This document shows positions 1 to 7,131 of a DNA stretch of 64,000 nucleotides, piece after piece; position 1 is the stretch's first letter; every line of letters starts with the position of its first letter. A program made the translations under genes and the position numbers. The DNA comes from Methylotenera sp. (GTDB lineage: Bacteria; Pseudomonadota; Gammaproteobacteria; Burkholderiales; Methylophilaceae), in assembly GCA_013141495.1 (NCBI GenBank), contig JABFQV010000006.1:124001-188000 (forward strand), in the 5' to 3' direction. Below the pieces are notes generated by a model. It saw only the letters and a program-made list of their open reading frames with translations. It was not told where the DNA came from and made no database searches.

Positions 1-144
1 AACCCAAAATTGGTACAAAAAAAGCTGTTGGCCTGGGATGCCTCATTGAAACAGCGTGGGCTCAACCCGGGGACTAGCGCTGACTTAACTGTGGCCACCT
101 TGTTGTTAGCGAGCCTGACTAATTTCAATGCAGCTTTAAATTAG
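1..144 (+). CDS. C-terminal fragment of a CitG/MdcB-type triphosphoribosyl-dephospho-CoA synthase
   Basis: The first 47 codons of the window are an open frame ending in TAG and form the end of a gene that starts outside. The stretch NPGTSADLTVATLLLASL matches the conserved C-terminal end of the CitG/MdcB family, which transfers a triphosphoribosyl group from ATP to dephospho-CoA to make the prosthetic-group precursor of citrate or malonate lyases. In methylotrophs, CitG-like proteins also occur near genes for tetrahydromethanopterin-linked C1 metabolism, so the role here may differ from lyase activation. That second point is inference. Only the tail is visible, so catalytic residues cannot be checked and the annotation rests on one motif. 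Confidence 0.6.
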   Translation, partial: NPKLVQKKLLAWDASLKQRGLNPGTSADLTVATLLLASLTNFNAALN

Positions 145-180
145 GACTGCATTCTATAATTCATGGTTGGATTCATAATC

Positions 181-233
181 GGTTCGCTTAACTCTGCACT
201 TTTCAGGTTTATAATGCGTAGTCGAAGCGAACC
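181..233. promoter_or_regulatory. 9-bp inverted repeat flanking a TATAAT box upstream of the response regulator
   Basis: The arms GGTTCGCTT (181-189) and AAGCGAACC (225-233) are exact reverse complements, 35 bases apart. TATAAT lies between them at 210-215. No good -35 hexamer is seen 17 bases upstream. The arrangement could be an operator around the promoter of the response-regulator gene at 380, or a weak hairpin in its leader. Confidence 0.35.
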
Positions 234-241
234 CGCTTGTG

Positions 242-348
242 AATCAGGAAAACTGATAAGCACTACTAAATCCAGCAAGCTGGCAAGTATTGCTAATCAG
301 AAAAACTGATAAGCACTGCTAAACCCAGCAAAGCTGGCAAGTATTGCT
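242..348. repeat. Tandem pair of 53/54-bp hairpin-forming repeats
   Basis: Two nearly identical units sit head to tail at 242-294 and 295-348, differing at a few positions and by one inserted A. Each unit can fold on itself: CCAGC pairs with GCTGG in the centre, and AGCACTACT pairs with AGTATTGCT outside it with one mismatch. The pair ends 31 bases before the response-regulator start, so it probably lies in that gene's leader. The function is unknown. Confidence 0.7.
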
Positions 349-379
349 AAAAGCAACATCATGTGGAAGTTAAAGTGAA

Positions 380-1066
380 ATGAAAATAGCTTTGTTAGAA
401 GATGATCTGTCGTATGCTGAAACGATTCAAGAGTGGTTACAGGAAGCAGGATTTGAGGTAGATCACTTTGCGACGGGCTTGGATTTCTTGCGAAAATTTT
501 CGCATTCACAATATGACCTTTGCATCTTTGATTGGGCGCTACCAGACATGGAAGGACCTGATGTGATGGTGAGCATCAAGCTTAAATCCAGCAGCTTACC
601 CCCGATTATTTTTTTTACGGGACGCAGTGAAGAAGAAGATATTGTACGCGTAATAGAATCTGGCGCCGATGATTACATCGTCAAGCCAGCAAGCCGACCA
701 CTGTTACTGGCACGTATCAATGCATTGTTGAGACGTACGAATGTTAAATCTAACCTTGAAGTTACTTATGAGTTTGGGTCATTGAGATTGGACCCCAAAG
801 AGCGTTTAGCGACGTTAGGCGGTGAAGAAGTCAAGATAACCGATAAAGAATTTGATCTGGCGCTGTACTTTTTAAAAAATGAAGGCATGCTGTTATCAAG
901 AACACACTTGATGAATGTGGTATGGGGCGCTAGTTCAGAGATAGAAACGCGCAAAGTGGATGTGCATGTCAGCCATTTACGGACTAAACTAAAATTCACA
1001 CCTGAAAACGGCTGGAAATTGACTTCAATCTATCAGCAAGGCTATCGTTTGGAGCGCACGGTTTAA
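380..1066 (+). CDS. OmpR/PhoB-family response regulator
   Basis: This 228-residue cytoplasmic protein has a receiver domain (about residues 1-115) and a winged-helix DNA-binding domain (about 128-226). The receiver keeps the acidic cluster E7-D8-D9, the phospho-acceptor D51 in IFDWALPD, T80 and K102. Length and domain order are normal for the OmpR/PhoB class, so it should bind DNA in response to phosphorylation. A CHASE2 sensor kinase begins 148 bases downstream on the same strand and is its likely partner. The gap contains a possible promoter, so the two genes may be transcribed separately. The target genes cannot be read from the sequence; the kinase gene itself and nearby talB are candidates by position only. 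Confidence 0.93.
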   Translation: MKIALLEDDLSYAETIQEWLQEAGFEVDHFATGLDFLRKFSHSQYDLCIFDWALPDMEGPDVMVSIKLKSSSLPPIIFFTGRSEEEDIVRVIESGADDYIVKPASRPLLLARINALLRRTNVKSNLEVTYEFGSLRLDPKERLATLGGEEVKITDKEFDLALYFLKNEGMLLSRTHLMNVVWGASSEIETRKVDVHVSHLRTKLKFTPENGWKLTSIYQQGYRLERTV

Positions 1067-1201
1067 CGCTGAAGCCTTGGGAATGCACATTTGAGTAGCA
1101 AACATGCGCCTATCAAGTAAATTTAAGTGATTAAATTATTATTTATGCTATTTTGTGATAACGACTCAATTGAAAGTTCTTACGATAGCCCGCACTCTCG
1201 T

Positions 1202-1215
1202 TATAATTTAAAACG
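1202..1215 (+). promoter_or_regulatory. -10 box immediately ahead of the kinase GTG start; possible leaderless mRNA
   Basis: A perfect TATAAT (1202-1207) lies eight bases before the GTG start at 1215. Transcription would begin close to the start codon, and no Shine-Dalgarno sequence precedes it. No consensus -35 hexamer is visible, so support comes from the -10 box and the missing ribosome site. Confidence 0.35.
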
Positions 1216-3266
1216 TGCGTAACAAACTCATACAAATTAACGACCGTATTATTACCGGACTAGCGCTTGCGACTATTGCGTGTTTAATCGCCTGGAGTGG
1301 TGCGCTCCTTCGGTTTGATAACTTTTGTTACGATATAGGTAGTACTTTTAGCTTCAAACCGGCGCCCGGTAATATTGTGATCGTTGCAGTCGATGAAGCA
1401 AGCCTGAGCAGCATGGGCCCTTGGCCGTGGTCCCGTATCGTGCATGCTGAGTTAGTGAGTAAACTCAGCGCAGCACGCCCGCGTGTGATTGGTCTGGACC
1501 TGGATTTTTCTGAGCCAGAGCTTAATAATCCTAATGTTGATAATGTGTTTGCTGGTGCCATAGGGCAAGCTAAAAATGTAGTGTTGCCAATTTTGTTAGA
1601 GCAGTCTTACATTGGCTCCGGAATTAAACAAAGGATGCCGCTCCCCAGTTTTGCATATCAGGCTGCGATGCTGGGGCGCGTACATTTCTCTTTAGACTCA
1701 GATGGTATTGCCAGAGGTTTTTATCTATGGGAAGGTCTCTCGGCAGATGGCTTAAATGCAACTGGTTTGCCGCATTTTTCTCAATCAGTTTCCCAGGTGG
1801 CAAACTCGCTTCCTTCTGGCTTTGATGTTAATCCACCAGCGATTAAAGTAGCCGATCCTATTGCGTTTGAACAAGGCGGGTTTGTTTCTGCTCGGCTGGC
1901 TTCTTCTCAACCGCGAAAGATTAATTTTTTTGGACCACTTGAACATTTTCAGCGTATTTCTTATACCAAGGTGTTGGCGGGTGATTATTCGCCTGATTTC
2001 TTTAAAGATAAAATAGTACTGGTCGGCTTAACTGCGCATGGTTTAGGTGATGCACTGCCAACACCAGTATCTACAATATCTCGACCGATGCCCAGAGTAG
2101 AGTTTCATGCAAATGTTATCGCGGCGATGCAACACGACAAGCTGGTTGTTGATACGCCATTATGGTTGACGACTTTAATAAGTATTTTGTTGGCGATCCT
2201 GCCACTGCTCTGGCTACCTAAACTTACGCTGGTTAAATCTTTGCTTACTGTTGGTTGTTATTTTTCGTTAGTAATGGTGCTCGCTGTGTCATTGCCACAT
2301 GTACTCAATGTATGGGTTCCTCCTGCAGGGGCTTTGGTGGCGATATTGCTGGCTTATCCTATATGGAATTGGCGCAAACAAGACTCAGCGCAGGGTTTTT
2401 TAGATGTTGAGTTGCAGAGCTTGCGCGATGAATTGGCCTCATTGGGTATGGAGCAAGAAGATACGATAGTAGATTTGCATGAAGATCCATTACAGGCGCG
2501 GCTTCTGAAAGTGAAATTAACGGCTAAACATTTGCGCGAACTGCACAGAGGTCGAAGTGATACGCTTGCTTTTATATCGCATGATATTCGTGCACCGTTA
2601 GGTGCGGCCATGATGTTGCTTGATCAATTTGAAGTTAATAAGTACTCGGAACGCATGAAGCGCATGCTAGGGCGTGCATATAATATGTCGGAGAGTTTTT
2701 TGCAGGCCTCCCGGGCAGAAATGGCCAATGTAAATAAATTTCATGGCTTGGATATGGTGGGTTTGGTACAGCAAGCTGTGGATGATGTTTATGAAGTGGC
2801 CGTCGCAAAGCAGCTTAAGCTGGAAACTCATTTGCCGGAAGATAGTTTGTGGGTAAGAGGCGATTTTGGACTGCTGCTTAGGACAGTTTCAAACATTTTA
2901 CTGAATGCTGTTAATTACTCACCAATAGGCGCAACCATTACTGTAGTGCTGGAAAGTGATCATCAATTACTTACTTTGAAGATCAAAGATCAAGGACCTG
3001 GAATCCCTGCCAGTAAAGTTTCAAAAATTTTTAAGCGTTTCAGCCGCGCAGATGCTGAACACCAGTCACGCGAAGGTAGTGGTTTGGGTTTGTATTTTGT
3101 TAATGTGACGATTAAAAAGCATCATGGCACTGTCGCTGTGCAAAGTAAGTTAGGTCACGGTGCTATGTTTGTCGTTACCTTACCACTAGAGCGGCGCCGA
3201 GGAAGTAACCCAGTAGAAAATGACCGAAGGACTGAAGTGAAAACGTTATTTAACGACACTATCTAG
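1215..3266 (+). CDS. CHASE2-domain membrane sensor histidine kinase
   Basis: This 683-residue membrane kinase starts at GTG. An N-terminal hydrophobic segment (about residues 12-30) is followed by an extracytoplasmic CHASE2 sensor region with the FDNFCYD and IVAVDEASLSSMGPWPW signatures (about 35-310). Three close-packed membrane helices follow (about 315-390). The kinase core has a HisKA domain with H456 in FISHDIRAP and an ATPase domain with the N box NILLNAVNYSP, the G1 box KDQGPGIP and the G2 box GSGLGLYFV. All residues needed for autophosphorylation are present. The upstream response regulator is its probable partner. CHASE2 ligands are poorly known, so the stimulus cannot be named. Confidence 0.92.
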   Translation: MRNKLIQINDRIITGLALATIACLIAWSGALLRFDNFCYDIGSTFSFKPAPGNIVIVAVDEASLSSMGPWPWSRIVHAELVSKLSAARPRVIGLDLDFSEPELNNPNVDNVFAGAIGQAKNVVLPILLEQSYIGSGIKQRMPLPSFAYQAAMLGRVHFSLDSDGIARGFYLWEGLSADGLNATGLPHFSQSVSQVANSLPSGFDVNPPAIKVADPIAFEQGGFVSARLASSQPRKINFFGPLEHFQRISYTKVLAGDYSPDFFKDKIVLVGLTAHGLGDALPTPVSTISRPMPRVEFHANVIAAMQHDKLVVDTPLWLTTLISILLAILPLLWLPKLTLVKSLLTVGCYFSLVMVLAVSLPHVLNVWVPPAGALVAILLAYPIWNWRKQDSAQGFLDVELQSLRDELASLGMEQEDTIVDLHEDPLQARLLKVKLTAKHLRELHRGRSDTLAFISHDIRAPLGAAMMLLDQFEVNKYSERMKRMLGRAYNMSESFLQASRAEMANVNKFHGLDMVGLVQQAVDDVYEVAVAKQLKLETHLPEDSLWVRGDFGLLLRTVSNILLNAVNYSPIGATITVVLESDHQLLTLKIKDQGPGIPASKVSKIFKRFSRADAEHQSREGSGLGLYFVNVTIKKHHGTVAVQSKLGHGAMFVVTLPLERRRGSNPVENDRRTEVKTLFNDTI

Positions 3267-3290
3267 TAATGATATGCATATAGACTGGTA

Positions 3291-3319
3291 ACGACACTCC
3301 GTGGATTTTAAGATATAAT
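3291..3319 (+). promoter_or_regulatory. Candidate sigma-70 promoter for talB
   Basis: A perfect TATAAT (3314-3319) is preceded at 17-base spacing by ACGACA (3291-3296), which matches four of six consensus -35 bases. The start would fall near 3326, giving a leader of about 50 bases. The -35 lies inside the second copy of a TAACGACACT repeat (3251-3260 and 3289-3298). Confidence 0.5.
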
Positions 3320-3376
3320 CTTACCCTTGATTTTGTAACAGACTAAAGTAAACCAATAATTTTTAGGAGGCATGCA

Positions 3377-4330
3377 ATGGCTAATTTATTAGAGCAATTA
3401 AAAACGATGACCACTATTGTGGCAGATACAGGTGATGTAGAGGCGATTAAAGCAGTTAAGCCAGTGGACGCAACAACAAACCCATCATTAGTATTAAAAG
3501 CAAGCCAATTGCCACAGTACGCACCTTTAATTGAAGCTGCTATTGCTTACGCTAAAGCACAGGGTGGTACTAAAGCACAACAAATCGATAATGCTGCTGA
3601 CAAATTAGCCGTGTTGATCGGTACAGAAATTACAAAAGAAGTGCCAGGCCGTATTTCTACTGAAGTAGATGCGCGTTTATCTTTCAACCTGGAAGCAATG
3701 GTGGCTAAAGGCCGTAAATTGATTCAGTTGTATGCTGATTCAGGTGTTGATAAAAGCCGTGTTTTGATTAAATTGGCATCAACTTGGGAAGGCATTAAAG
3801 CGGGTGAAATTCTTGAAAAAGAAGGCATCCAATGTAACCTGACATTGTTATTTGGTTTTGGCCAAGCACGTGCTTGTGCTGAAGCTGGCGTATTTCTAAT
3901 TTCTCCATTCGTTGGTCGTATCTTAGACTGGTACAAAGCGAAAAACCCAACAACAGAATACACACAAGAAACTGACCCAGGTGTAGTTTCAGTACGTGCA
4001 ATTTACCAATACTACAAAGAGCATGGCTATAAAACAGTGGTGATGGGCGCTTCATTCCGTAACACTGGCGAGCTAATCGCTTTAGCAGGTTGCGACCGTT
4101 TAACGGTATCTCCAAACTTGTTGCAAGATTTAGCGGCAACAGAAGGCACTTTAGTGCAAGTATTAAAAGATAATGGCGCTACTAAAGCACCAGCAGCTAA
4201 ATTGACTGAAGAAGAGTTCCGTTTTGAGTTAAACCAAGACGCAATGGCAACAGAAAAGTTGGCAGAAGGTATCCGCGGTTTCGTGGCTGACCAAAACAAA
4301 CTTGAAGCAGCTTTAAGCGAAAAGCTATAA
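3377..4330 (+). CDS. talB: Transaldolase
   Basis: This 317-residue cytoplasmic enzyme exchanges dihydroxyacetone units between fructose-6-phosphate and erythrose-4-phosphate to give sedoheptulose-7-phosphate and glyceraldehyde-3-phosphate. Signature stretches are [12 protein letters not shown] near residue 30 and [11 protein letters not shown], where K132 is the Schiff-base lysine. The length matches the TalB class. A strong TAGGAGG ribosome site lies seven bases before the ATG. Together with the hexulose-phosphate genes downstream, it belongs to the rearrangement branch of the RuMP cycle, which regenerates ribulose-5-phosphate. Codon use favours GCT, GGT and AAA, consistent with high expression. 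No terminator is seen after it, so readthrough into hps is possible. Confidence 0.96.
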   Translation: MANLLEQLKTMTTIVADTGDVEAIKAVKPVDATTNPSLVLKASQLPQYAPLIEAAIAYAKAQGGTKAQQIDNAADKLAVLIGTEITKEVPGRISTEVDARLSFNLEAMVAKGRKLIQLYADSGVDKSRVLIKLASTWEGIKAGEILEKEGIQCNLTLLFGFGQARACAEAGVFLISPFVGRILDWYKAKNPTTEYTQETDPGVVSVRAIYQYYKEHGYKTVVMGASFRNTGELIALAGCDRLTVSPNLLQDLAATEGTLVQVLKDNGATKAPAAKLTEEEFRFELNQDAMATEKLAEGIRGFVADQNKLEAALSEKL

Positions 4331-4347
4331 CTACTTAAAGCAACTGA

Positions 4348-4380
4348 TTGTAATTAAGTTGTAATTAAATTGTAATCAAG
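4348..4380. repeat. Three tandem 11-bp repeats upstream of the hps promoter
   Basis: The unit TTGTAATYAAR occurs three times without gaps (4348-4358, 4359-4369, 4370-4380). The array ends 11 bases before the -35 hexamer of the hps promoter. An 11-bp period is about one helical turn, so the repeats face the same side of the DNA. This suits side-by-side regulator sites or a phased, bent UP-element-like tract. Only the spacing and sequence are observed. Confidence 0.75.
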
Positions 4381-4391
4381 TCGCTTTAGAA

Positions 4392-4420
4392 TTGACATAA
4401 ACAGGCTGGGCATTTACTAT
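4392..4420 (+). promoter_or_regulatory. Strong sigma-70 promoter for hps
   Basis: A perfect TTGACA (4392-4397) and TACTAT (4415-4420) are separated by 17 bases. Transcription should start near 4427, giving a leader of about 170 bases before hps at 4599. This is the best-matching promoter found in the window, as expected for the entry enzyme of formaldehyde assimilation. Confidence 0.8.
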
Positions 4421-4598
4421 AAGTGTCCAGTTTTTATAGGGCTAAATTTTTAGCACTAATGAATTTGAAATTGTGAAACTTTAGATTAGTTAATTTGAAT
4501 TGTTGTGGTCTTGAACAATTCGCTACCTAACCAGAGCTTCATACAAATAAGCAATAAAACTGCAGTATCTTAAAAAACTATTAACCGGAGAACACACC

Positions 4599-5231
4599 AT
4601 GGCATTAACCCAAATGGCATTAGATTCATTAGATTTTGACGCAACAGTTGCTTTAGCAGAAAAAGTTGCTCCACACGTGGACATCCTTGAAATTGGTACA
4701 CCATGCATCAAGCACAACGGTATCAAATTGCTTGAAGTATTGCGCGCTAAATTCCCAAACAACAAAATCTTAGTTGATTTGAAAACAGCTGATGCTGGTT
4801 TCTACGAAGCTGAGCCATTCTTCAAAGCTGGTGCTGATATCGTTACTGTATTAGGTATCTCTGATATCGGTACAATCAAAGGCGTAATCGATGTTGCTAA
4901 CAAATACGGTAAAAAAGCACAAGTTGATTTGATCAACGTTGCTGATAAAGCTGCTGTTACTAAAGCAGTTGCTGCTGCTGGCGCGCACATCATTGGCGTT
5001 CACACTGGTTTGGATCAACAAGCTGCTGGTCAAACACCATTTGCTGACTTAGCATTGGTTGCTGGTTTGAACTTAGGCGTTGAAATCTCAGTTGCTGGTG
5101 GCGTTAAAGCTGCAACAGCTGCTCAAGTACGTGACGCTGGTGCAACAATCATTGTTGCTGGTGCTGCTATCTACGGCGCTGCTGATCCTGCTGCTTCTGC
5201 TGCTGAAATCACAGCTATTGCTCACGCTTAA
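4599..5231 (+). CDS. hps: 3-hexulose-6-phosphate synthase
   Basis: This 210-residue enzyme condenses formaldehyde with ribulose-5-phosphate to give 3-hexulose-6-phosphate, the fixation step of the RuMP pathway. It is a single TIM-barrel domain of the orotidine-monophosphate decarboxylase superfamily: the N-terminal VDILEIGTP, the ILVDLKTADAGFYEA motif with the superfamily DxKxxD acidic and basic residues, and a C-terminal phosphate-binding EISVAGGVK and IIVAGAAIYG. The length is typical. GGAGA precedes the ATG. Codon use is extremely biased (GCT, GTT, GGT), a sign of very high expression. It has a strong promoter upstream and a hairpin terminator downstream, so it can be made as a single-gene transcript. 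Confidence 0.96.
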   Translation: MALTQMALDSLDFDATVALAEKVAPHVDILEIGTPCIKHNGIKLLEVLRAKFPNNKILVDLKTADAGFYEAEPFFKAGADIVTVLGISDIGTIKGVIDVANKYGKKAQVDLINVADKAAVTKAVAAAGAHIIGVHTGLDQQAAGQTPFADLALVAGLNLGVEISVAGGVKAATAAQVRDAGATIIVAGAAIYGAADPAASAAEITAIAHA

Positions 5232-5293
5232 GTTAAGCTTTGGTTTTAATTAACCAAGCCCAATAAGAAATTATTGAGATGAGTAATTAGAAA

Positions 5294-5327
5294 AATCCTG
5301 ACTCAGTAATGGGTCGGGATTTTTTTT
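5294..5327 (+). terminator. Rho-independent terminator after hps
   Basis: An 11-bp stem (5294-5304 with 5311-5321, two G-U pairs, six-base loop) runs into eight consecutive T. It lies about 60 bases after the hps stop codon. Confidence 0.85.
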
Positions 5328-5334
5328 GATATTA

Positions 5335-5475
5335 GGGTGCCTCTATTTATTCGAGTTTCTAAGCAAGACAAGGCGCGAATGAAAAATTATGACGCCGCAT
5401 ATGCTTTATATGTAAGGAATAATTTTTCTTGAGCAACGCAGTATAGCGACGAAAATTGAATAAATAGAGGTGCCC
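5335..5475. repeat. 141-bp palindromic intergenic element between hps and hpi
   Basis: The outer arms 5335-5352 and 5458-5475 pair over 18 positions as RNA, 13 of them perfect at the inner side and two as G-U. A second perfect 10-bp pair lies inside (5381-5390 with 5419-5428), and CATATGCTTTATATG occupies the centre. The whole segment is an imperfect palindrome with no coding frame. It resembles a small MITE-like or REP-like intergenic element; no second copy was found in this window. Confidence 0.7.
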
Positions 5476-5517
5476 ATTAAGCATTCACTAAAACTATTGA
5501 ATAGATAAGGATATATC

Positions 5518-6054
5518 ATGAGCAGTCAAAAATTGATTTTAGATAGATTAACCACTATTTTGTCAGAAACAGATAACAGCAACTCTGCCAAATTACTGCA
5601 GTTAGTTGATGAAGCTGGCCGTATATTTATTGGCGGCGCAGGTCGCTCTTTACTGGTGTCACGCTTTTTTGCGATGCGCTTGGTGCATGCCGGTTACAAC
5701 GTGAGCATGATTGGTGAAGTCGTTACTCCGGCAATTAAAGCAGGCGACTTATTGATTTTGGTTTCAGGCTCTGGTGGCACTGAAACACTATTGCCTTTTG
5801 TTAAAAAGGCAAAATCAGTGGGCGCAAAATTGGCAGTGATTTCAATGAAGAAATCTTCACCAATGGCTGATGCAGCTGATTTGACTATTCAAATCGGTAA
5901 TGACAATAGCTTCCCGCTGACAAAAGGTATGCCAATGGGGAGCCAATTTGAGCTTTCAACATTGGTATTCTTAGAAGCAGCAATTGCTGATTTGATTGCA
6001 GCTAAAGGCTTAACTGAAGAAGGCATGCGCGCTATCCATGCTAATTTGGAATAA
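5518..6054 (+). CDS. hpi: 6-phospho-3-hexuloisomerase
   Basis: This 178-residue SIS-domain enzyme converts 3-hexulose-6-phosphate to fructose-6-phosphate, the second RuMP fixation step. The sugar-phosphate-binding stretches GGAGRSLLVSRFFAMRL and LVSGSGGTETLLPFV are clear, and the final part (GSQFELSTLVFLEA) fits the hexuloisomerase subgroup. AAGGA lies a few bases before the ATG. The gene follows hps but is split from it by a terminator and a palindromic element. It therefore probably needs readthrough or its own promoter, which I could not locate with confidence. Codon bias is weaker than in hps, consistent with lower expression. Confidence 0.94.
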   Translation: MSSQKLILDRLTTILSETDNSNSAKLLQLVDEAGRIFIGGAGRSLLVSRFFAMRLVHAGYNVSMIGEVVTPAIKAGDLLILVSGSGGTETLLPFVKKAKSVGAKLAVISMKKSSPMADAADLTIQIGNDNSFPLTKGMPMGSQFELSTLVFLEAAIADLIAAKGLTEEGMRAIHANLE

Positions 6055-6110
6055 GGCTGGCAACGCAAATTTAGAATAATTTGTAGTTGTACCTTTGTAG
6101 TTGTATCAAG

Positions 6111-6136
6111 GGGGCAGTCATTCAATTGGCTGCCCC
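6111..6136. terminator. GC-rich hairpin between convergent hpi and greB
   Basis: GGGGCAGTC (6111-6119) pairs with GGCTGCCCC (6128-6136) around an eight-base loop. It lies 56 bases after hpi and a few bases before the greB stop codon. No long T run follows on either side, so it may be a weak shared terminator. Confidence 0.4.
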
Positions 6137-6142
6137 ATTACT

Positions 6143-6631
6143 TTACGCGTAACGCACATCAATCACTTCAAAGCTTTCTTCGCCTTTCGGCGTTGTTGCA
6201 CGCACAGTATCTCCCACCGCTTTACCCAGCATGGATTTTGCTAATGGCGAAACCCAGCTAATGTAGCCTTTGCCAGGCTCTAGCTCGTCTTTACCTACAA
6301 TGCGGTAAACATGCTCGGTTTCATCATCCAGATTAAACAAAGTGACCCAGGCACCAAAATAGATTTTTTCTAAGTGTTGCTGGGCGCTTGCGTCAACAAT
6401 CTCGGCTAAATCCATACGACGCATCAAATGACGGCAGCGGCTATCAATTTGGCGTAAACGGCGCTTGCCGTAAATGTAATCGCCATTTTCGCTTCTATCG
6501 CCATTGCTCGCTGCCCACGAAACGGTGCGCACGACTTCTGGACGCTCTATTTTATACAGCTGATTAAACTCCGCCTTGAGTGTGGCAAAGCCGTCTGGCG
6601 TGATGTAGTTTTTTTCGTCGGTAGCGGCCAT
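6143..6631 (-). CDS. greB: Transcript cleavage factor GreB
   Basis: This 162-residue protein enters the RNA polymerase secondary channel and stimulates cleavage of backtracked transcripts. It has the N-terminal coiled-coil hairpin (about residues 8-78) with the acidic tip GDRSENGDYIYGK, then the C-terminal FKBP-like domain (about 85-160) ending in GKAVGDTVRATTP. The segment GKRRLRQIDSRCRHLMRRMD favours GreB over GreA. The gene lies 15 bases after a small membrane-protein gene on the same strand, so the two probably share a transcript. It converges on hpi, with a GC-rich hairpin between the two genes. Confidence 0.95.
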   Translation of the reverse strand: MAATDEKNYITPDGFATLKAEFNQLYKIERPEVVRTVSWAASNGDRSENGDYIYGKRRLRQIDSRCRHLMRRMDLAEIVDASAQQHLEKIYFGAWVTLFNLDDETEHVYRIVGKDELEPGKGYISWVSPLAKSMLGKAVGDTVRATTPKGEESFEVIDVRYA

Positions 6632-6646
6632 GATAGCTTGGTAATC

Positions 6647-7027
6647 TTATTGTTTATCTAATAAATGTACATCATTTACAAAATAACTGGTTTCGCCGAA
6701 ACAGCTGGTGGGTAAGCCTTTATGCTCTTCGTAAACCAAACGCACACGTTGTCCTACAGTGGCATCAATTTTTTTAGCTACGTTTTTATCTCGAACGGTA
6801 AAAAAGAACTTTTCTGCCTGCGTGCCGGGCATAGAGACCAATATCAGCTCGCCTTCATAAGTTTTACATACCCAACCTTTTTGCGACAGTTTTTGTACGT
6901 AACCGGCGCGCTCACCCGATGAGTAAACCCAAGTCAGTGCTGCCCAAATGTAGAGTGCAAATAGCGCGACTGGAATAAGCAGTAATAGCAGGAAGTATTT
7001 AATAAAATTTTTAAGTTGTGACAGCAT
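6647..7027 (-). CDS. Small single-span membrane protein, unknown function
   Basis: I do not recognise this 126-residue protein. It has a basic N terminus and one strong hydrophobic helix (about residues 10-32), followed by a soluble domain of about 90 residues. That domain contains two cysteines, in GWVCKTYEGE and LPTSCFGETSYF, which could form a disulfide if it faces the periplasm. The topology (short cytoplasmic N terminus, helix, outer domain) fits an anchored periplasmic protein. It is the first gene of a likely two-gene unit with greB, 15 bases apart. There is no sign of truncation. Any functional link to transcript cleavage would be speculation. Confidence 0.75.
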   Translation of the reverse strand: MLSQLKNFIKYFLLLLLIPVALFALYIWAALTWVYSSGERAGYVQKLSQKGWVCKTYEGELILVSMPGTQAEKFFFTVRDKNVAKKIDATVGQRVRLVYEEHKGLPTSCFGETSYFVNDVHLLDKQ

Positions 7028-7131
7028 ACGGTTCTCTAAACTTGAATCTGGGTTTAATTGGGGTGAATACTTGCATTTTATTTGACTAAAGTTTTATTTG
7101 TCTAGCGCTGATTAGGCTATAGAATTGTGAA

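Noticed and set aside
4348-4380. CRISPR-like array
   Set aside because: The three units are 11 bp long and have no spacers between them, so this is a tandem repeat at a promoter.
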